Made by a program: the position numbers and the translations under genes | Shown: piece after piece, positions 37,253-49,570 of the stretch | How the letters are laid out: each line of letters starts with the position of its first letter | Numbering within the stretch: the stretch's first letter is position 1 | The notes under the pieces: generated by a model | Seen by the model: only the letters and a program-made list of their open reading frames with translations | Database searches by the model: none | Told to the model about the DNA's origin: nothing | NCBI RefSeq assembly: GCF_003945595.2 | Contig: NW_024104095.1 | Coordinates: forward strand, 1,240,001 to 1,304,000 | From: Pipra filicauda | Lineage: Eukaryota; Chordata; Aves; Passeriformes; Pipridae | Reading direction: 5' to 3' | Length of the DNA stretch: 64,000 nt

Positions 37253-39979
37253 CTCTATTAGTATTCCCAGATTTATCTTTATCTCACCGTGTTGTCTCCT
37301 CAGCCTGTCACTGGTCTGGTCCCATCCATGTTAGGGGAAACTAGGAAACTTATTTATCAAAGGATAAACTTATTTATCACTGTGAGATAAATAACTGTGA
37401 GAAAAGAGCAAGAACACCATGAAATTCGAAAGGGTTTATCTCTATTACTCAAGCATGTGCTGAACCAAGGCTTCAAGGGCTGAGAAAGGGTGTAAAATCA
37501 GTCATATAAATTTGTTTCCACTGTCTGCGATGGCTCATCCCAAATCAACTCATGAGAGGGACTGTAAAATTAGTCTTGAAATACACCTCATTTTCAGTAT
37601 TATTAAGAAGGTACATGATGTTCATGATTTACAGGGTGATAAAGTGCTGGAACAAACCAGAAACAAAAACATGGTGTCAAAAAGCAGCCAGTACCCCCCA
37701 CTAACAGAGCCTGGTGGGCTTTCACTGCAGAGAGGTTTCTGAGATGCAATAGCCCTTCAGAAGCTGCTTCTGCACTCCTGTCCCTACATTTCAAAGTTAC
37801 AGCTCTGTGTCACACACTTTTACAGGCAGTTCAAGGGATGGCCCAGAGCCCTGTGTGCCCCTGGGACAAGGCAGCTGCCCCACCTCTGGGTCACCAGAGG
37901 AGCAGGGTGGGAACCCCACGGGCTCGTGCTGACCTTGGGGCACACAGTGACATCAGCACATAGCAGGGCTTAAGCACAAATCCAGAAAGGACTGTTTTGT
38001 TCAACCCACACTCATTGCCACAGGATATCAGAGAGTAGACATGGCCTGAAAAAGAGTTTAGGGACATCCCCACGGGATGTATCCATCAGTGACCATGAAC
38101 AGCAAGGACACACATGCAGCCTCCAGACGAGGAAATCCCCGTGCTGGACTGGCCATAAACTGGGAGATATTCAAGACACTGCTCCTGGTTTTTCTTTTTC
38201 TGTGGTATTTCCCTTAGTGCCTGTTACTGGTCTGTCAGAGGAAGAAAACATTATCCTGTATGGCCATTCTTACCTCTGTGCACATGGCTAAATGCTTTGA
38301 GCCCTAAATTGGCTGTCATGGTTGGTGGGAAGAAGATTTAGGGCTAGAGGCATTTAGGAACTCACCCTTCAGTGAGTGTGTGCATTTTTCTCCTCCAAAA
38401 AAATTGTTTTCCTTCACCTTCAGGGAGCTTGAAATTCTTTGCCCTCCCCTATCATGTAAGTAGGACAAAAAGACTTTCATTGTTGGGAGCACCTGTTAAT
38501 TTTAGAAGAAATAAAGAGAAAACGAGATGTTACTTTGGGCCTTAAGTAACCCCTGGAACTGAGAAATTCTACTAATGCTTGGAGCTGTGCTCATCCCATC
38601 CCCCAGGAATCTCCTGCTCAAACAGCCTTTTCACCCCCAGCTTTGCTTTCATTCATAAGGCGGCCTCAGAACTCTGGTTTTCCTTGTACTTCCTGACATT
38701 TTGCCATTGTAAAAGCCATGGGGATATTGGAAATACTGACCTAATGTTTAGTGAGGCAGTTGGCCAGTTTAAGGGGATATATGTGTGAATGTGTATAAAT
38801 GTATGAGTGTATAGATGTACATATATTTTTATATACATATATTATTGAAGGTATATCATTCTATTCCTAGTAGCACGGTACATGCATGTGCACAGAGACA
38901 ATACTTTCATTTTTCTTCTGAGATACACTTTGCTGTCATTTGTGTAACCTTTCTTTTCAGTTTGTTAATCAATTATACTTCAGGCTTCATCAGAGGGGTC
39001 CAAAGTGTAACAGCAGCCACTATTGTTGCAAGGGAAAGAACAAATTGACTGATGGTGGGTAATCAAAGTAATATAGAGACTTGGCATAGGCAATATTTAC
39101 TTTACATCTGTCACTTAAGACATTTTACTGCCAATCAGTGCCTTCAGAAGGCTGGCTGGAACAATAGAGGTCTTTCTACTTAATTCCTCCTATTGACTGG
39201 GGCTTACACTGACAAAGTTCACTTGCTATGTAATCCTCAAGGCATGCACTCGCTGCTGCAGCCAAGTTTTTAGATATATATCCCCCTGTGTCAATGAATT
39301 GGAAAAAAGCAGCTCTTTGGAGCCAAAGCATTGAAGGTGGTCCCTGAAACCCAGCCCATGACAGTGTACAATCGGCCTTGTTGGCTTTGGAGGTGTCAAA
39401 GTGATAGGAGCGCTTACAGGAACCCTCCCTGCAGCTGCTGGAGATGTGAAAGGCCTTTGATGGTTCACTGGTGACCACTGTTTGCAGGTCAAGTCTGGCC
39501 AGGAAGATCCTATGCAATAACAAGTGAGGGGGGGGGGGGTGATGGGAAGCAGGAGGAGGGGTTCATTTTTCTCCATTTGTCTCCTCTTTTTTTTTTTTTC
39601 CCTTTCCTTTTCTCTTCGGTCTGTCCTGCCCTGCAGAGACTGATGTTTATAAGATGAGTCAGAAAAGCCACAGACCAGGCTGGAGTGGGGGAGCAAGGAA
39701 ACTATGAAAAGTGTCTTGTGTGTTCGCTCCAATATTTGGTCCCCTGTGGTGCTGTTGGATACCCAACATCAGGAGCAGAGGGTGACAGCCACAGCCATGT
39801 CATCTCAGGCAGCAACAGGGCTTTTGGAGGACATGAAGTTGCTCACCCTTCCTGGTCAAGGTGAGGAGTGTGCTGAGAGCAGGAAAGGATGAAAATGTCC
39901 CTTTCAACTGGAAGTCATTGGTACCTACAGCATATTCATCTTTCAGGCTCACACTTCCTTGCCCCTGACCTAAACCTAT
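37253..39979. other. Non-coding stretch
   Basis: No gene is recognised. A 14-base repeat of 'aaacttatttatca' occurs at 37346 and 37366. TATG-rich DNA lies at 38780-38842 and a G-run at 39529-39538. The 168-codon minus frame at 39226-39732 crosses pyrimidine and purine runs and has no domain. Confidence 0.5.
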
Positions 39980-40238
39980 TGGACTGGGGGAATGGCTTTA
40001 AGCTGAAGGAGGGCAGGGTTAGATTGGATATGAGGAAGAAATCCTTCCCTGTGAGGGTGGTGAGGCCTTGGCACAGGTTGCCCAGAGAAGCTGCGGCTGC
40101 CCCATCCCTGGAAGTGTCCAAGGCCAGGTTGGATGGGGCTTGGAGCAACCTGGTCTAGTGGAAGGTGTCATGTCAGAGGGGTTGGAACAAGATGATCTTT
40201 AAGGTCCCTTCCAACCCAAACCATTCCATGATTCTGCA
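39980..40238 (+). mobile_element. CR1 LINE 3' fragment with ORF2 C-terminal remnant
   Basis: A plus-strand CR1 copy. The frame reading to 40158 contains RVRLDMRKKSFPVRVV and RLPREAAAAPSLEVSKARLD, the end of CR1 ORF2, followed by a stop and a 3' end closing 'ccattccatgattctgc'. It carries the variant 'gtgtcatgtcagaggggttg' shared only with the copy at 43.8 kb in this window. 5'-truncated and inactive. Confidence 0.95.
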
Positions 40239-42286
40239 AAAATGAGGACACCGGAGTCAGTGACCATGTGGGGGGGGCTGCAAGGCAAAGATCATTCATG
40301 TTTACAGGGCAGTTGAGTGTCTGAACAAAGTCCACAGGAATTCAGTGGAAAGGGTCTTTTAAACCAGACTTACGGACACCACCTTGACAAACTCCTACAC
40401 ATACAGTAACCTATTCTCCAAAATAACAGAACAAATGCACATTTGGTATATTTGAAGCCTAACACAGGCTCAGCCTTCTTCCAGACCATGTTAGAAAACA
40501 TCTCTTTCTCTGATTTTGTTTGTACATCCATCCACAAGGACTTAGTGCACATTTTGCCTGTAGCTGGGGCTGATTCAGTTTCCCAGTTTCCCAGTTTCCC
40601 AACACTCTTGGGACTTCATTTCTGTGGTGATTCAGCTTCTGAGTTAAACACCAGGTGAGAGCCTTTGAGTCATGGGCTGTACAGCTCCATCTCTTGCACA
40701 GTAAAATCAGATTTCTGCCTTCCTTAAACCACATATTAGGCTGCTACAACATGTTTCTGCTGAGGACTTACCAGCCAGATTGCAATGTTTTAGTAACTAC
40801 TCAATTCAACCAAAGAAACTCATGAATTTTCATACATCAAAGGCCAAAGATCCAGCCTTGTTCTAAATGTTTCTCTCATTGGCAGTTTTCTGTCTCACAA
40901 ATGGCATTTTTTTTCTGCACACACCATTTTGACTTGCAACAAATATCCTTAAGAGAGTTGAAATCAAAGAATCAGTGGGACTTCCTGGGTTTCAAGACCC
41001 TCTGCTCCAAAGAGATTTTATCCTCCTTTTTTTAAAAAAAAAATTTTAAAGGGTGGTGGGGAAAGCAGAGCTAAAAAAAAAAATCCTGGGTCTCTGCCAA
41101 AATAACTAACTGACTTCCAAGACATGTCTGTCAGTAGGCTTGCTCTGGAATTTCCTCTGCATGTACTGGAGGGTTCAATTTTTCCATAAAACCCAGTATT
41201 ATGTAAGGGGCACTGACAAATGTTTCCAGTTGCACCCTGAGATTGCAAATGCATTTGTTGGGGACTGACAAGAGATATGAACCCGGGTTTCCAAATCACT
41301 GAAGTCACCCCGTGACTTGCAGCTCTTCTACTTCTCCCCGAATCAAAAATAACCAGAATTACAGGTTTGAGAGTTAACCAGACCACTTTAGATTATAACA
41401 GAGATAAATAGGACTTGGTCAGATTTAAGTGTCAGTGTTTAAATGACAACACAGTGACAAAACATGGTTATCACAGCACTCAGCTCTCACAGCTCTTGCC
41501 CAGTACCTGGAGCCTTGGAACACATTGGCAAAACTACGGGGATTGTTCTGAAACGTCCCTGAATATTGCATGTCTGTGTACAGCAGAGATTTCGATGTCA
41601 GCACATTTTTCAGCTTTCACTGAGGGCTTGGAATGGCAGAGGGTGTTTCAAGGTCAAGGCTGGGAGACATTGGCAGGGCTGTGCGTGGGAAAGCTTGACA
41701 TTGCGAGATGTCTGGCTGTGACCATTGCAGTCAGACTGACCTCCCCAGGAACCAAATTCATCTTGTAATTAAGCAGAGGGAAGTAAAAGTAGACTGGCAT
41801 CTAAGTTTGCAGCTGAGAAAGACTCCAATGTGTAATCATATATGAGTATATATAGACACACATGCCACCTCCTCCATAAAAACCACATACATACAAGCAT
41901 CGATATGGTTTGCAAAAATAGAGTCATGTAGGTTGATTAGAAATAGGATATTTGTCTTTGATTCTCTACTCCCTTTCTGGAATGACTATAGATTAAGCTG
42001 AAAGGCTTGAAAAACCTGAGCTGAAGGCCCTTTTGGACATATTTGTTAAAGACATGGACATAAAAATTCATTACTGCATTACTTTCCTGCAGCTGATGCC
42101 TGTAATGTAGCTCAAGATGGGTTGCACCAACTTGCAGTGGCACTTTGGTGTGTCTTAGATGTGTCTCTCTCATTTCCAAAATGCATTGGTCATTTGCCAC
42201 TTCCATGGCCTGTCACAAACCCTACTGACCCTTGAGACTTCAAGCCACTCTTGGACAAAGTGCTGCCTCCTCTTCTGCTTGGTACC
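40239..42286. other. Non-coding stretch
   Basis: No gene is recognised. An 8-bp repeat (agtttccc, three copies) lies at 40577-40600. A T-run, A-run, T-run palindrome lies at 41029-41050. Frames up to 122 codons lack domains. Confidence 0.5.
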
Positions 42287-42505
42287 ATCATAAATCAGAA
42301 AATAGTTTGGGTTGGAAGGGACCTTTCAAGGCCATCTAGGCCAAACCCCTGCAATGAGCAGGGACATCTTCAACTAGATCAGATTCCTCAGAGCCCCATC
42401 CAACCTGACCCTGAATGATTCCAGGAAAGGGGCATCCAACACCTCTCTGGGCAACCTGTGCCACGGTTTCACCACCCCCATGGTAAAAAACTTCTTCCTG
42501 ACCTG
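42287..42505 (-). mobile_element. CR1 LINE 3' fragment
   Basis: Reverse-complemented CR1. It starts 'cataaatcagaaaatagttt', then 'gggttggaagggacctttca', 'agccccatccaacctgaccc' and 'ccaacacctctctgggcaac', and ends near 'aaaaacttcttcctgacc'. It is moderately diverged and of a different subgroup from the copy at 43.8 kb. Confidence 0.94.
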
Positions 42506-43820
42506 GAGGGATGCTCCATCAGCTGGTGGCTGTCAGGCTTACCCAGAAAAGTGAGCAAAATGTGCTTTAATCTGCAAATCCACCTGAGGTCCCCGTGATC
42601 CTCTCCAATATTTCCAGTGTCAGCCCAGGATGAGCAACACAACAAGGAAATCCCAGAGATAGGGAGTTTTTTGCCATGATGGAGACCTTTCCATGACTCA
42701 GTGGAGGTCGGGGCTCTAGCACTTACTTCCAGAGAGTTGGAGGGAAGGAAAGGGTGCAGGGGAGCTGTCTTGCTGATAGGTAAAAGGGAAAAGTTCACAA
42801 GTCCACAGGCACACATGCCGAATACTTCAGGAACTTAGAGGGATATGGTTTCAGATCACGCTGCTGGAATGTAGCCCTGGCTGCAAGGATTCGGAGCTGA
42901 AGGGATGAGGGGGTGACGGAGCTGGGGTTTCACATGTTGCACCCACAGGAGATGGGGGGAAAAAAAGAGAAAAAAGGTTATTCTGGTAGATTCTCCCACA
43001 TTTAGGAGAAGGGGAACACAGGGAAACGTTTCTGGCTATGCTTGTTCCAGCTCTCGCTCAAGTTCTGGTAGTTTTATTGATCCCTCAGGGAGCAGACTTG
43101 AGCCTTTCTGTCTGAATCTACCTGGAATCCATGGCCAAATACCTGGTCCTTGTAGGTTGCTCAACCAGCTGATTCTAGTTAAAAATTCAACAGCCATTTC
43201 TTCCCTCTGAATAAATAATAGTAATTCATATGGTCATAAACGATCTTTTTTTCTCCTAAGAAAGCTCTCCTTCATATTCAGCCACTGGTTGTCAAACAGA
43301 GGCTTGTTTCCTTTCCTGTTAATAAGTACCGTCTCTTTTTTGCCTAAACCAGACTTTTTGGAGCATTACATCACCGTGCACAAAGTTATGTCAAGGCTGG
43401 ATGGAGATAATTCACATCCTGTCAGGTCTGACATAAGAGAGTGGGCTACCTTCCAGCGGGGTAAAATATGAAAGGGAAAGTAAAATGGGTCTATTCTAGT
43501 GAAAATGAGGGCTAGTGAGTATGGGACGTATGGATTTGGGAGGTGATTGAGGAAGAAAGTTACATGTTTAACTCCTGTTCACTTTTTGCTCCCCTTTGCT
43601 CCACTGATTATGCCTTAAAAGCTTTATGTCATAACCATTTGCCATCTAAATGCCTACAGTGAGTTACAGTTGCCCTCATTACTCATTGGCCATTGAATAT
43701 ATCCAGGTGCTGTTTTGCCACTTCATCACAAAATGGGGAGACAAGGTAAAACTGACCTAAAAATGATCAGAGCCAAAAGCTGTGATCCAGAAATGGCAAA
43801 ATGAAAATGTTCAGTCAGAG
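42506..43820. other. Non-coding stretch
   Basis: No gene or repeat of note is recognised. Short frames only. Confidence 0.5.
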
Positions 43821-44117
43821 TCATAAAATCACAAATTGGTTTGGGTTGGAGGGGACCTTAAAGATCATCTTACTCCAACCCCTCTGATATGACACCTTCC
43901 ACTAGACCAGGTGGCTCCAAGCCCCGTCCAACCTGGCCTTGGACACTTCCAGGGATGGGGCAGCCCCAGTTTCCCTGGGCAACCTGTGCCAGGGCCTCAC
44001 CACCTTCACAGGGAAGACTTTCCTCCTCATATCCAATCTAATCCTGCCCTCTATGTTTGAAGCCATTCCCCTCTGTCCTGTCACTCCTGTCCTTGACAAA
44101 AGTCCCTCTCCTTCCAT
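43821..44117 (-). mobile_element. CR1 LINE 3' fragment with ORF2 C-terminal remnant
   Basis: A minus-strand CR1 copy. The minus frame (44117 to 43902) keeps GRIRLDMRRKVFPVKVV and RLPRETGAAPSLEVSKARLD, the ORF2 C-terminus. The 3' end lies at about 43821-43860 on the plus strand ('tcataaaatcacaaattggt'). It shares the 'cctctgatatgacaccttcc' variant with the plus-strand copy at 40.0 kb, so both come from one subgroup. Inactive. Confidence 0.95.
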
Positions 44118-47100
44118 TTTCCAGATGAAACGTTCAGCGCTTCCTCAAAGCTCTGCAGCCACTGTGTCTCCCCGAGCCACGAGGGTTCTGGTTTGTCACT
44201 CTCACATTTGGAAACCTTTACAATTTTTAATTTGGACTTTCCTTGCTACAATGCAATCCCATTTTTTCTTGTCCCATCAGCCCAAGGATCCAGAGAAGAC
44301 AGCATTCCATTATCTCTGCAGCAGTTTTTATGTACTCAGACTTCAAACGCTACCAGTATGAAAAACAGGCTAATTATAGTCCCATTTTAATTAATGGACA
44401 TTGACTATGAATTTAACTAAATTCAAGGTGAAGCCAAAGTCTGAAATTTGTTCTTATTCCACAGTAACCAGAAACAGACAACTAGAAACTGGAGTCTTGG
44501 ATTTTGTTTTTATGTTTGTCCCTCAGGGCTCTGCTCTGCGATTAAAATTGGAAAGAACTGGTAAGTCACACTTTATAAAATTTACTATAACTTTGCATCA
44601 GGACAGTTCCAAATACAAGCTGTGATTACTTGAAGTAAAACTCTTTTCTGAAGATATGTCACTGTTATTTAAGGAGTGGGATTTCAGTTCTGATCTTCCC
44701 TGAGATCTCCATCTGAACAGTGTAAAATCAGTGAACACTTAAGCATTTGAGCAGATTTACTCTGGATTTACTTTAAGTAAAGGAGAAGCATCATTGCACA
44801 TGAATCTCAACTATAGCTGGCAATTCAAAATAAATTTAGTAAGTGCTTTAATGCTTCACATTTGGCCTCAAATTACTACTATATGACAAATTTCAGGGGC
44901 ATCTGAAACAGGAGCAGCTTTAAAATGAAAAATCTTGCAAGTTATTAGTACAAACTCTTCAGAGTCCTCCACATCCTTTTGGTTTCTGATTTTTAATGAA
45001 GCCATCATAAACCCACAGCAAATTTAACTCAAGGAATTCCAATAAAGTCTTCAGGAAAAAAACCCCAACCTTCTAACATACTATATCTGAAATGACAAGT
45101 GTGTTATTACAATCAAATGCAGGCTGACTAATGTTTATTTGGGGTTAGAGAAAAATGGGTTTTAATTCATGACAGCTGATTTTAATACTTTTTTTTTTAA
45201 GAATAAGGATTATTTACCTGTCTGAATCAAATTATGTTGTTTGAATCTGAACAGCTAAGAATGAAAATGTGATTGAGAAAGGTTATCCTCCCATTTTAAC
45301 AGAAAAACAGCGAAACAAAGAACCGTGTATTTAAAGGTGAAAGCAAGACTATGCCATTATTGCTTGTGGAGAAATGTGAAGAATTAAGTAAAGGCAAAGG
45401 AGATGTGTTTTTTGCATGTGCAGCACATTGGGCTTTTTCATTGTGGAACTTTTCACTACCTCATTTCAGGCACTTTATTGCTCCTCCAATTTCATTTTCT
45501 GTGTAATTTAACAAAATTACAAGTTCCTTCCCGCCCAAAGATGGCTTTTCTTTCAAACTGTAAATGTCTAATTTCAAGCTCCAGCCTCACAATGCACCTT
45601 TAAAACAAATTGAACCCATATTGCCACAGCTAAGGAGTCATGTTGAAAATGAAGAAAGGTTTCTCGCAGAGGGGTCTGTATCTGTTCTTGTACCAAAAAA
45701 TCAAGTTTTGCTGTTGACTACCACAGGCTCACTCTCTGCAGTACTTTATATATCTATTAAAGTAAGCCTTTTAATTATGATTAACCTTTCACACCTACAT
45801 CCTGGCACAGCCAGCATCAATTTTTCACAGATGGTACAGAGAATATCCATCTCCCTTATTGTGTCTGTTCAGTGATGCTCAGCTGAGCCATCGGAAACTA
45901 TTCCTAGAAATGCTATTTGCAGAAATGCTGCTTTCATTCCTAAAGCAAAGGTACTGGAAGTACTGATGAATGGGAAAAAAAATCTTTCAACAGAAACATC
46001 CATGTTTAAGGATACAAGACCATTGCCTCCTTGCAGTGATGATGATCAATATTTGTTTCCAAACCTGCCATCAGAGGTGGGGACCTGCATCCTGCTCCAG
46101 AGTTTTGATGGAGCCACAAGCCATTACGTTAATTTGTGACCACAATTAACATTGCAGATGCTATTACCTTTATTAATACTATGCCTATAGTTTAAATGCA
46201 ATTGAGAGGCCTTTTTCCCCCCCAAAAAAAAGGAAATAACGTTACAGAGATAGTCTTAATGAGGTAAAACACAGTCCTTGCTGGTGCTTGCTGCTTGGGA
46301 ATGTGCTCTGCTTTTGGTTTTTGGGCTGAATCCCTGACCTCTGGATGCACAGGGGTGGTCTGCATCCCAGACCTTCCTCTGACGCTTTCTTCCTTATTTC
46401 AGGACCTCTCTTTTGAGTCTCAGTGGATGTGATACAACGGGAAGCAGAGTCTGGGAGTTCATGGAAAGCTTTTCCTCTCATCCCCAGATGCTTCTTTCAA
46501 TTAAACAGTCTGTAGTTTCCAAAAATGCTTGGGGATTCACATACCACTAAATTACACTGGGTGTGGACAATTGAAAAATGTGAGGAGTGAAGCGTAAATC
46601 TGTGAAAAAAAAAAAACCTCTGCAGAACCCACCTTGGTAATTATTTAAGTCAAGGGTATAAAAAAAATATGCTGATGTTATTGGCTAATCCACCAGTATC
46701 TTGCCAATGGGATTTCCCACAATTCACCAACAGATTAAAAAATAAGATGATCCCAACCGGTCTCCAGATCCCTTGTGTCAAATAGAAACCTGCTGGAATT
46801 ACAAGAGACAGGGAAAAGAAAGATTTCATTTAATTTAGCAAAAATCTAGCATAGCATCAATATCCTGGGGAAATTATTTGTTTTTAGACATATGTAAAAA
46901 ATTAGAATTAGAGGTAAAAACACTTATTTATACCCTTCTTCCCTCCCCCAAATAACTGTAAAAGCTTCAAACCTGGATTTTACACCCTCAGAAATGAATC
47001 TGTAACAGGTTCATAGGTCAGTCTGCAAGATTTGAGGTGATGTTTTGAACTTTGAACAAGTCACAAATACTTCCTGGAACAGCAAATGCAATAAATATCC

Positions 47101-47559
47101 CAGCAGAAGAAATTTCTTTGACTTCTTTCCCTGGATGAAATCCAGGGATGAAAGTGGGGCCAGAGCCGTTACATGATGAGGAGGAATTTAAAAAGTCAGC
47201 TTCAGGAACCTCAGCAGAAAGCTCAGTTCAGGCTTCGTGTGAGTTTTTGATGAACATTTATGGTGTCTTGAAGCATTTTACTCATCCCTGTTAAACAGGG
47301 GCTGCATCTGTTAAGTCAGTCAGGAAGGAGCCGCCGTAAATGTGAAAACCAGAAAAGCCTCTGCTGAAGGCCTGAAACCATTCCTCCTTATTTATCATTC
47401 GAGGTGCAATTGAGAGCTTGTTTTCCTTCTGTCTGGAAATGTCACCTACAAGATCTTCTAAACCCTCCATCCTTAGCAATTTGAGTTTCCATTTGATTGG
47501 GAATGTGTCTCCAAACTCAGCAGGGTGGGCTGGGAGGCGATCGCCAGTTAACTTGTCTC

Positions 47560-47790
47560 CCGCGACTCCTTTTAGAGTAAATAGATTTATATCCCATATT
47601 TATGAACAGTGAAAGTGAGAGTAATGATGAAGGGGGGGGATGACATATTTTTCCTTGACGTACTTTGTCACCCAGAGCTCTTAGAGCTCTGAGCAGTCAA
47701 ATTAGTTTAGGCCTGCAAAGTGAGTGATGTGCCCTTTTCTCCGAGGTAAAGAGATATTTGTAGTGGCATGAAGGGAGCCGGGAACATTTC
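47560..47790. other. Repeat-poor block with perfect palindrome; possible regulatory element
   Basis: The inverted repeat cagagctc-tta-gagctctg lies at 47673-47691. Nearby are 'ttgacgta', a CRE-like core, at 47655-47662 and several A/T-rich homeodomain-like cores. There is no coding frame and no transposon match. Function is inference. Confidence 0.22.
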
Positions 47791-47853
47791 TTGTAAGATT
47801 GCCCAAAGGAAATAGCACCGTGCACAACTGGCTTTTTGTGTAGAAGACTATAT

Positions 47854-47856
47854 TAA

Positions 47857-47888
<32 letters not shown>

Positions 47889-47896
47889 GAAGAAAA
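47854..47896. repeat. A-run with (AAAG)n
   Basis: About 22 consecutive A are followed by AAAG/AAAAG units. No retro-copy was recognised upstream. Confidence 0.92.
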
Positions 47897-49427
47897 AGGA
47901 ACACACATAGTCTAAAAGTATATTTATTAAAAAAGGGAAGGGAAAAAAAGACGACATATTTCAGCTCTTGTCGAAACGCCTGAAAAGTTTCCCTGTGACA
48001 CTGAATGATCTAAGTCATGTCTCCAAAGAGTAGCTCATCATTTCTCAGACAACAGCAGGAATTTGTGGCTGACCTCCTGAGGGAAATGGTCAACTTTCTC
48101 CATCTTTCCTCTCTATGCCAATGTTTGGCTTTAATTTATGTTGGTCAGTTGAAAATGGAAAGTTCAGCACCAAAGCTGAACTGACGGGGGAAAAAAACAC
48201 AGCATGAGAAAGGGCTTGTTTTGTGGGATGTGTTTTCCAAGGCACTCTGGGTTGACACGGGCTGTTTCCCTGCACCTTCCAGCCTGTTTATCACCCCAGA
48301 GCCGTGAGTGCCCTCCCCAGATGGAGAAATGAAAGGCTGCAGTAATTGAGGTCAGTTGTCTGTTACTGCTAAATGTTTGCAAAGGGTTTTTTACAAGCTG
48401 TCAGGCCACCTCCATCTGGTAAGAAGCTCCACATCTCCCCTAACCACTGCAGCGTGTTTTCTTTCAAAATATCGTAGAGGAAACATGTTGCTTTGAGAAA
48501 GATAGAAGGAACGTTCAATGAAAGCTGGGTGCCTTGACTCTGTGACGTGTGTTGGCAACTCTCCTGTAGATTTACCTGCTGAAAAAATGCCCCAAAGGGG
48601 CATAAGTAGGGTGCCTCAGCAGTTAGGGCAAAGAAAATAAGGTGCACATAGGAGACAGCACCCAAAAATGGCACAGGAGAATTCACACACCAGGCTATGA
48701 GAAGCAGAGGGGGGGGAAAGGCTGAATGTTGGATTTGTGTGGTGTCACCCTGGTTGCACATCTTCCTGCACCAAAGGAAGGTCTGAGGGACAGCAGGAAA
48801 CCCCAGTTCCAGAGTTATGTCCAAGATGCTTCTAGAAAAGTGCGAGGATTTACTACCTCAGCAAGACACACCTGCTTCTACTTTTAACAGGGCTGATATT
48901 TAATAGCAGAGCAGATGGACATTGCTTTTGGATGAGCTGAGCATGCCCAATTTCACAGCCACCAAGGATAAACCCCTCTGCTGGGACATCTTTAGAAGTT
49001 TCCCTAAAAAAATAGCAATACAATCTCAAAAAAAGCAACCAGAAGTTGATTAAGCTGCCATCTAAAGTGCAGAGCTGATTGATAGTTAAAGATTTTGTGT
49101 CAGTGGAAGGAGCATTAGAGTGGTGCTGTTTGTCAGACAGCATGAGGTACAGATTTTGTCAAAGACAAGTTTGGAGAGAGATTTGAAGGCTGTGCTCTAG
49201 TCTGGTTTGGGACAAGTCTCCATCTTGTAGGTGTTAATTACCTTTGCAATTCCTTTTTCCATTTGTAGTTTGGGGGTTTTTTGAGCTTGTTTTGCTGGTA
49301 GGGAGCCCTAGTCAACAAGCCATGTGATGTTTTTATCATTTCAAGGAGGTCTTTTTTGCAGAAAACAGTGAGAAACATCTCACAAACTGGGAAATGCCAT
49401 CTAGATTTTCTTCCAGAACAAGAAACT

Positions 49428-49570
49428 CTGAGATGAGCTCAGCTGGTGAGAGCATGATGCTAATAACACCAAGGCTGTAGGTTTGATTCTTGTGTGAGCC
49501 ATTCACTAAAGAGTTGGAATGATGATCCCTGTGGGTCCCTTCCAGCTCAGAATATTCTGTGTTTCTGTGA
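49428..49570 (+). mobile_element. tRNA-Ile/CR1 composite SINE (TguSINE1-like)
   Basis: The first part (about 49428-49501) follows tRNA-Ile(AAT). It has the A-box region 'agctcagctggtgagagc', the anticodon-arm sequence 'gatgctaataacaccaagg' with AAT at 49462-49464, the B-box-like 'ggtttgattct', and an ending 'gagcca'. After a spacer of about ten bases, 49512-49570 matches a CR1-type 3' tail ('gtgggtcccttccagctcag', then 'attctgtgtttctgtg'). TguSINE1 is a known passerine SINE made of a tRNA-Ile head and a CR1-X tail, mobilised by the CR1 machinery. The B-box has decayed and the acceptor stem does not pair well, so this is a retroposed copy and not a working tRNA gene. It is the strongest clue that the host is a passerine. 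Confidence 0.8.

Larger units (their letters stand above)
44118..49427. other. Non-coding stretch
   Basis: No gene is recognised. The content is AT-rich with short overlapping frames. An A-run with AAAG repeats at 47854-47896 is listed separately. A perfect 8-3-8 palindrome lies at 47673-47691 within a repeat-poor block (47560-47790). Confidence 0.5.

Noticed and set aside
39226..39732. 168-codon minus-strand frame
   Set aside because: It passes through a G-run and a T-run that create proline and lysine stretches. No recognised family.
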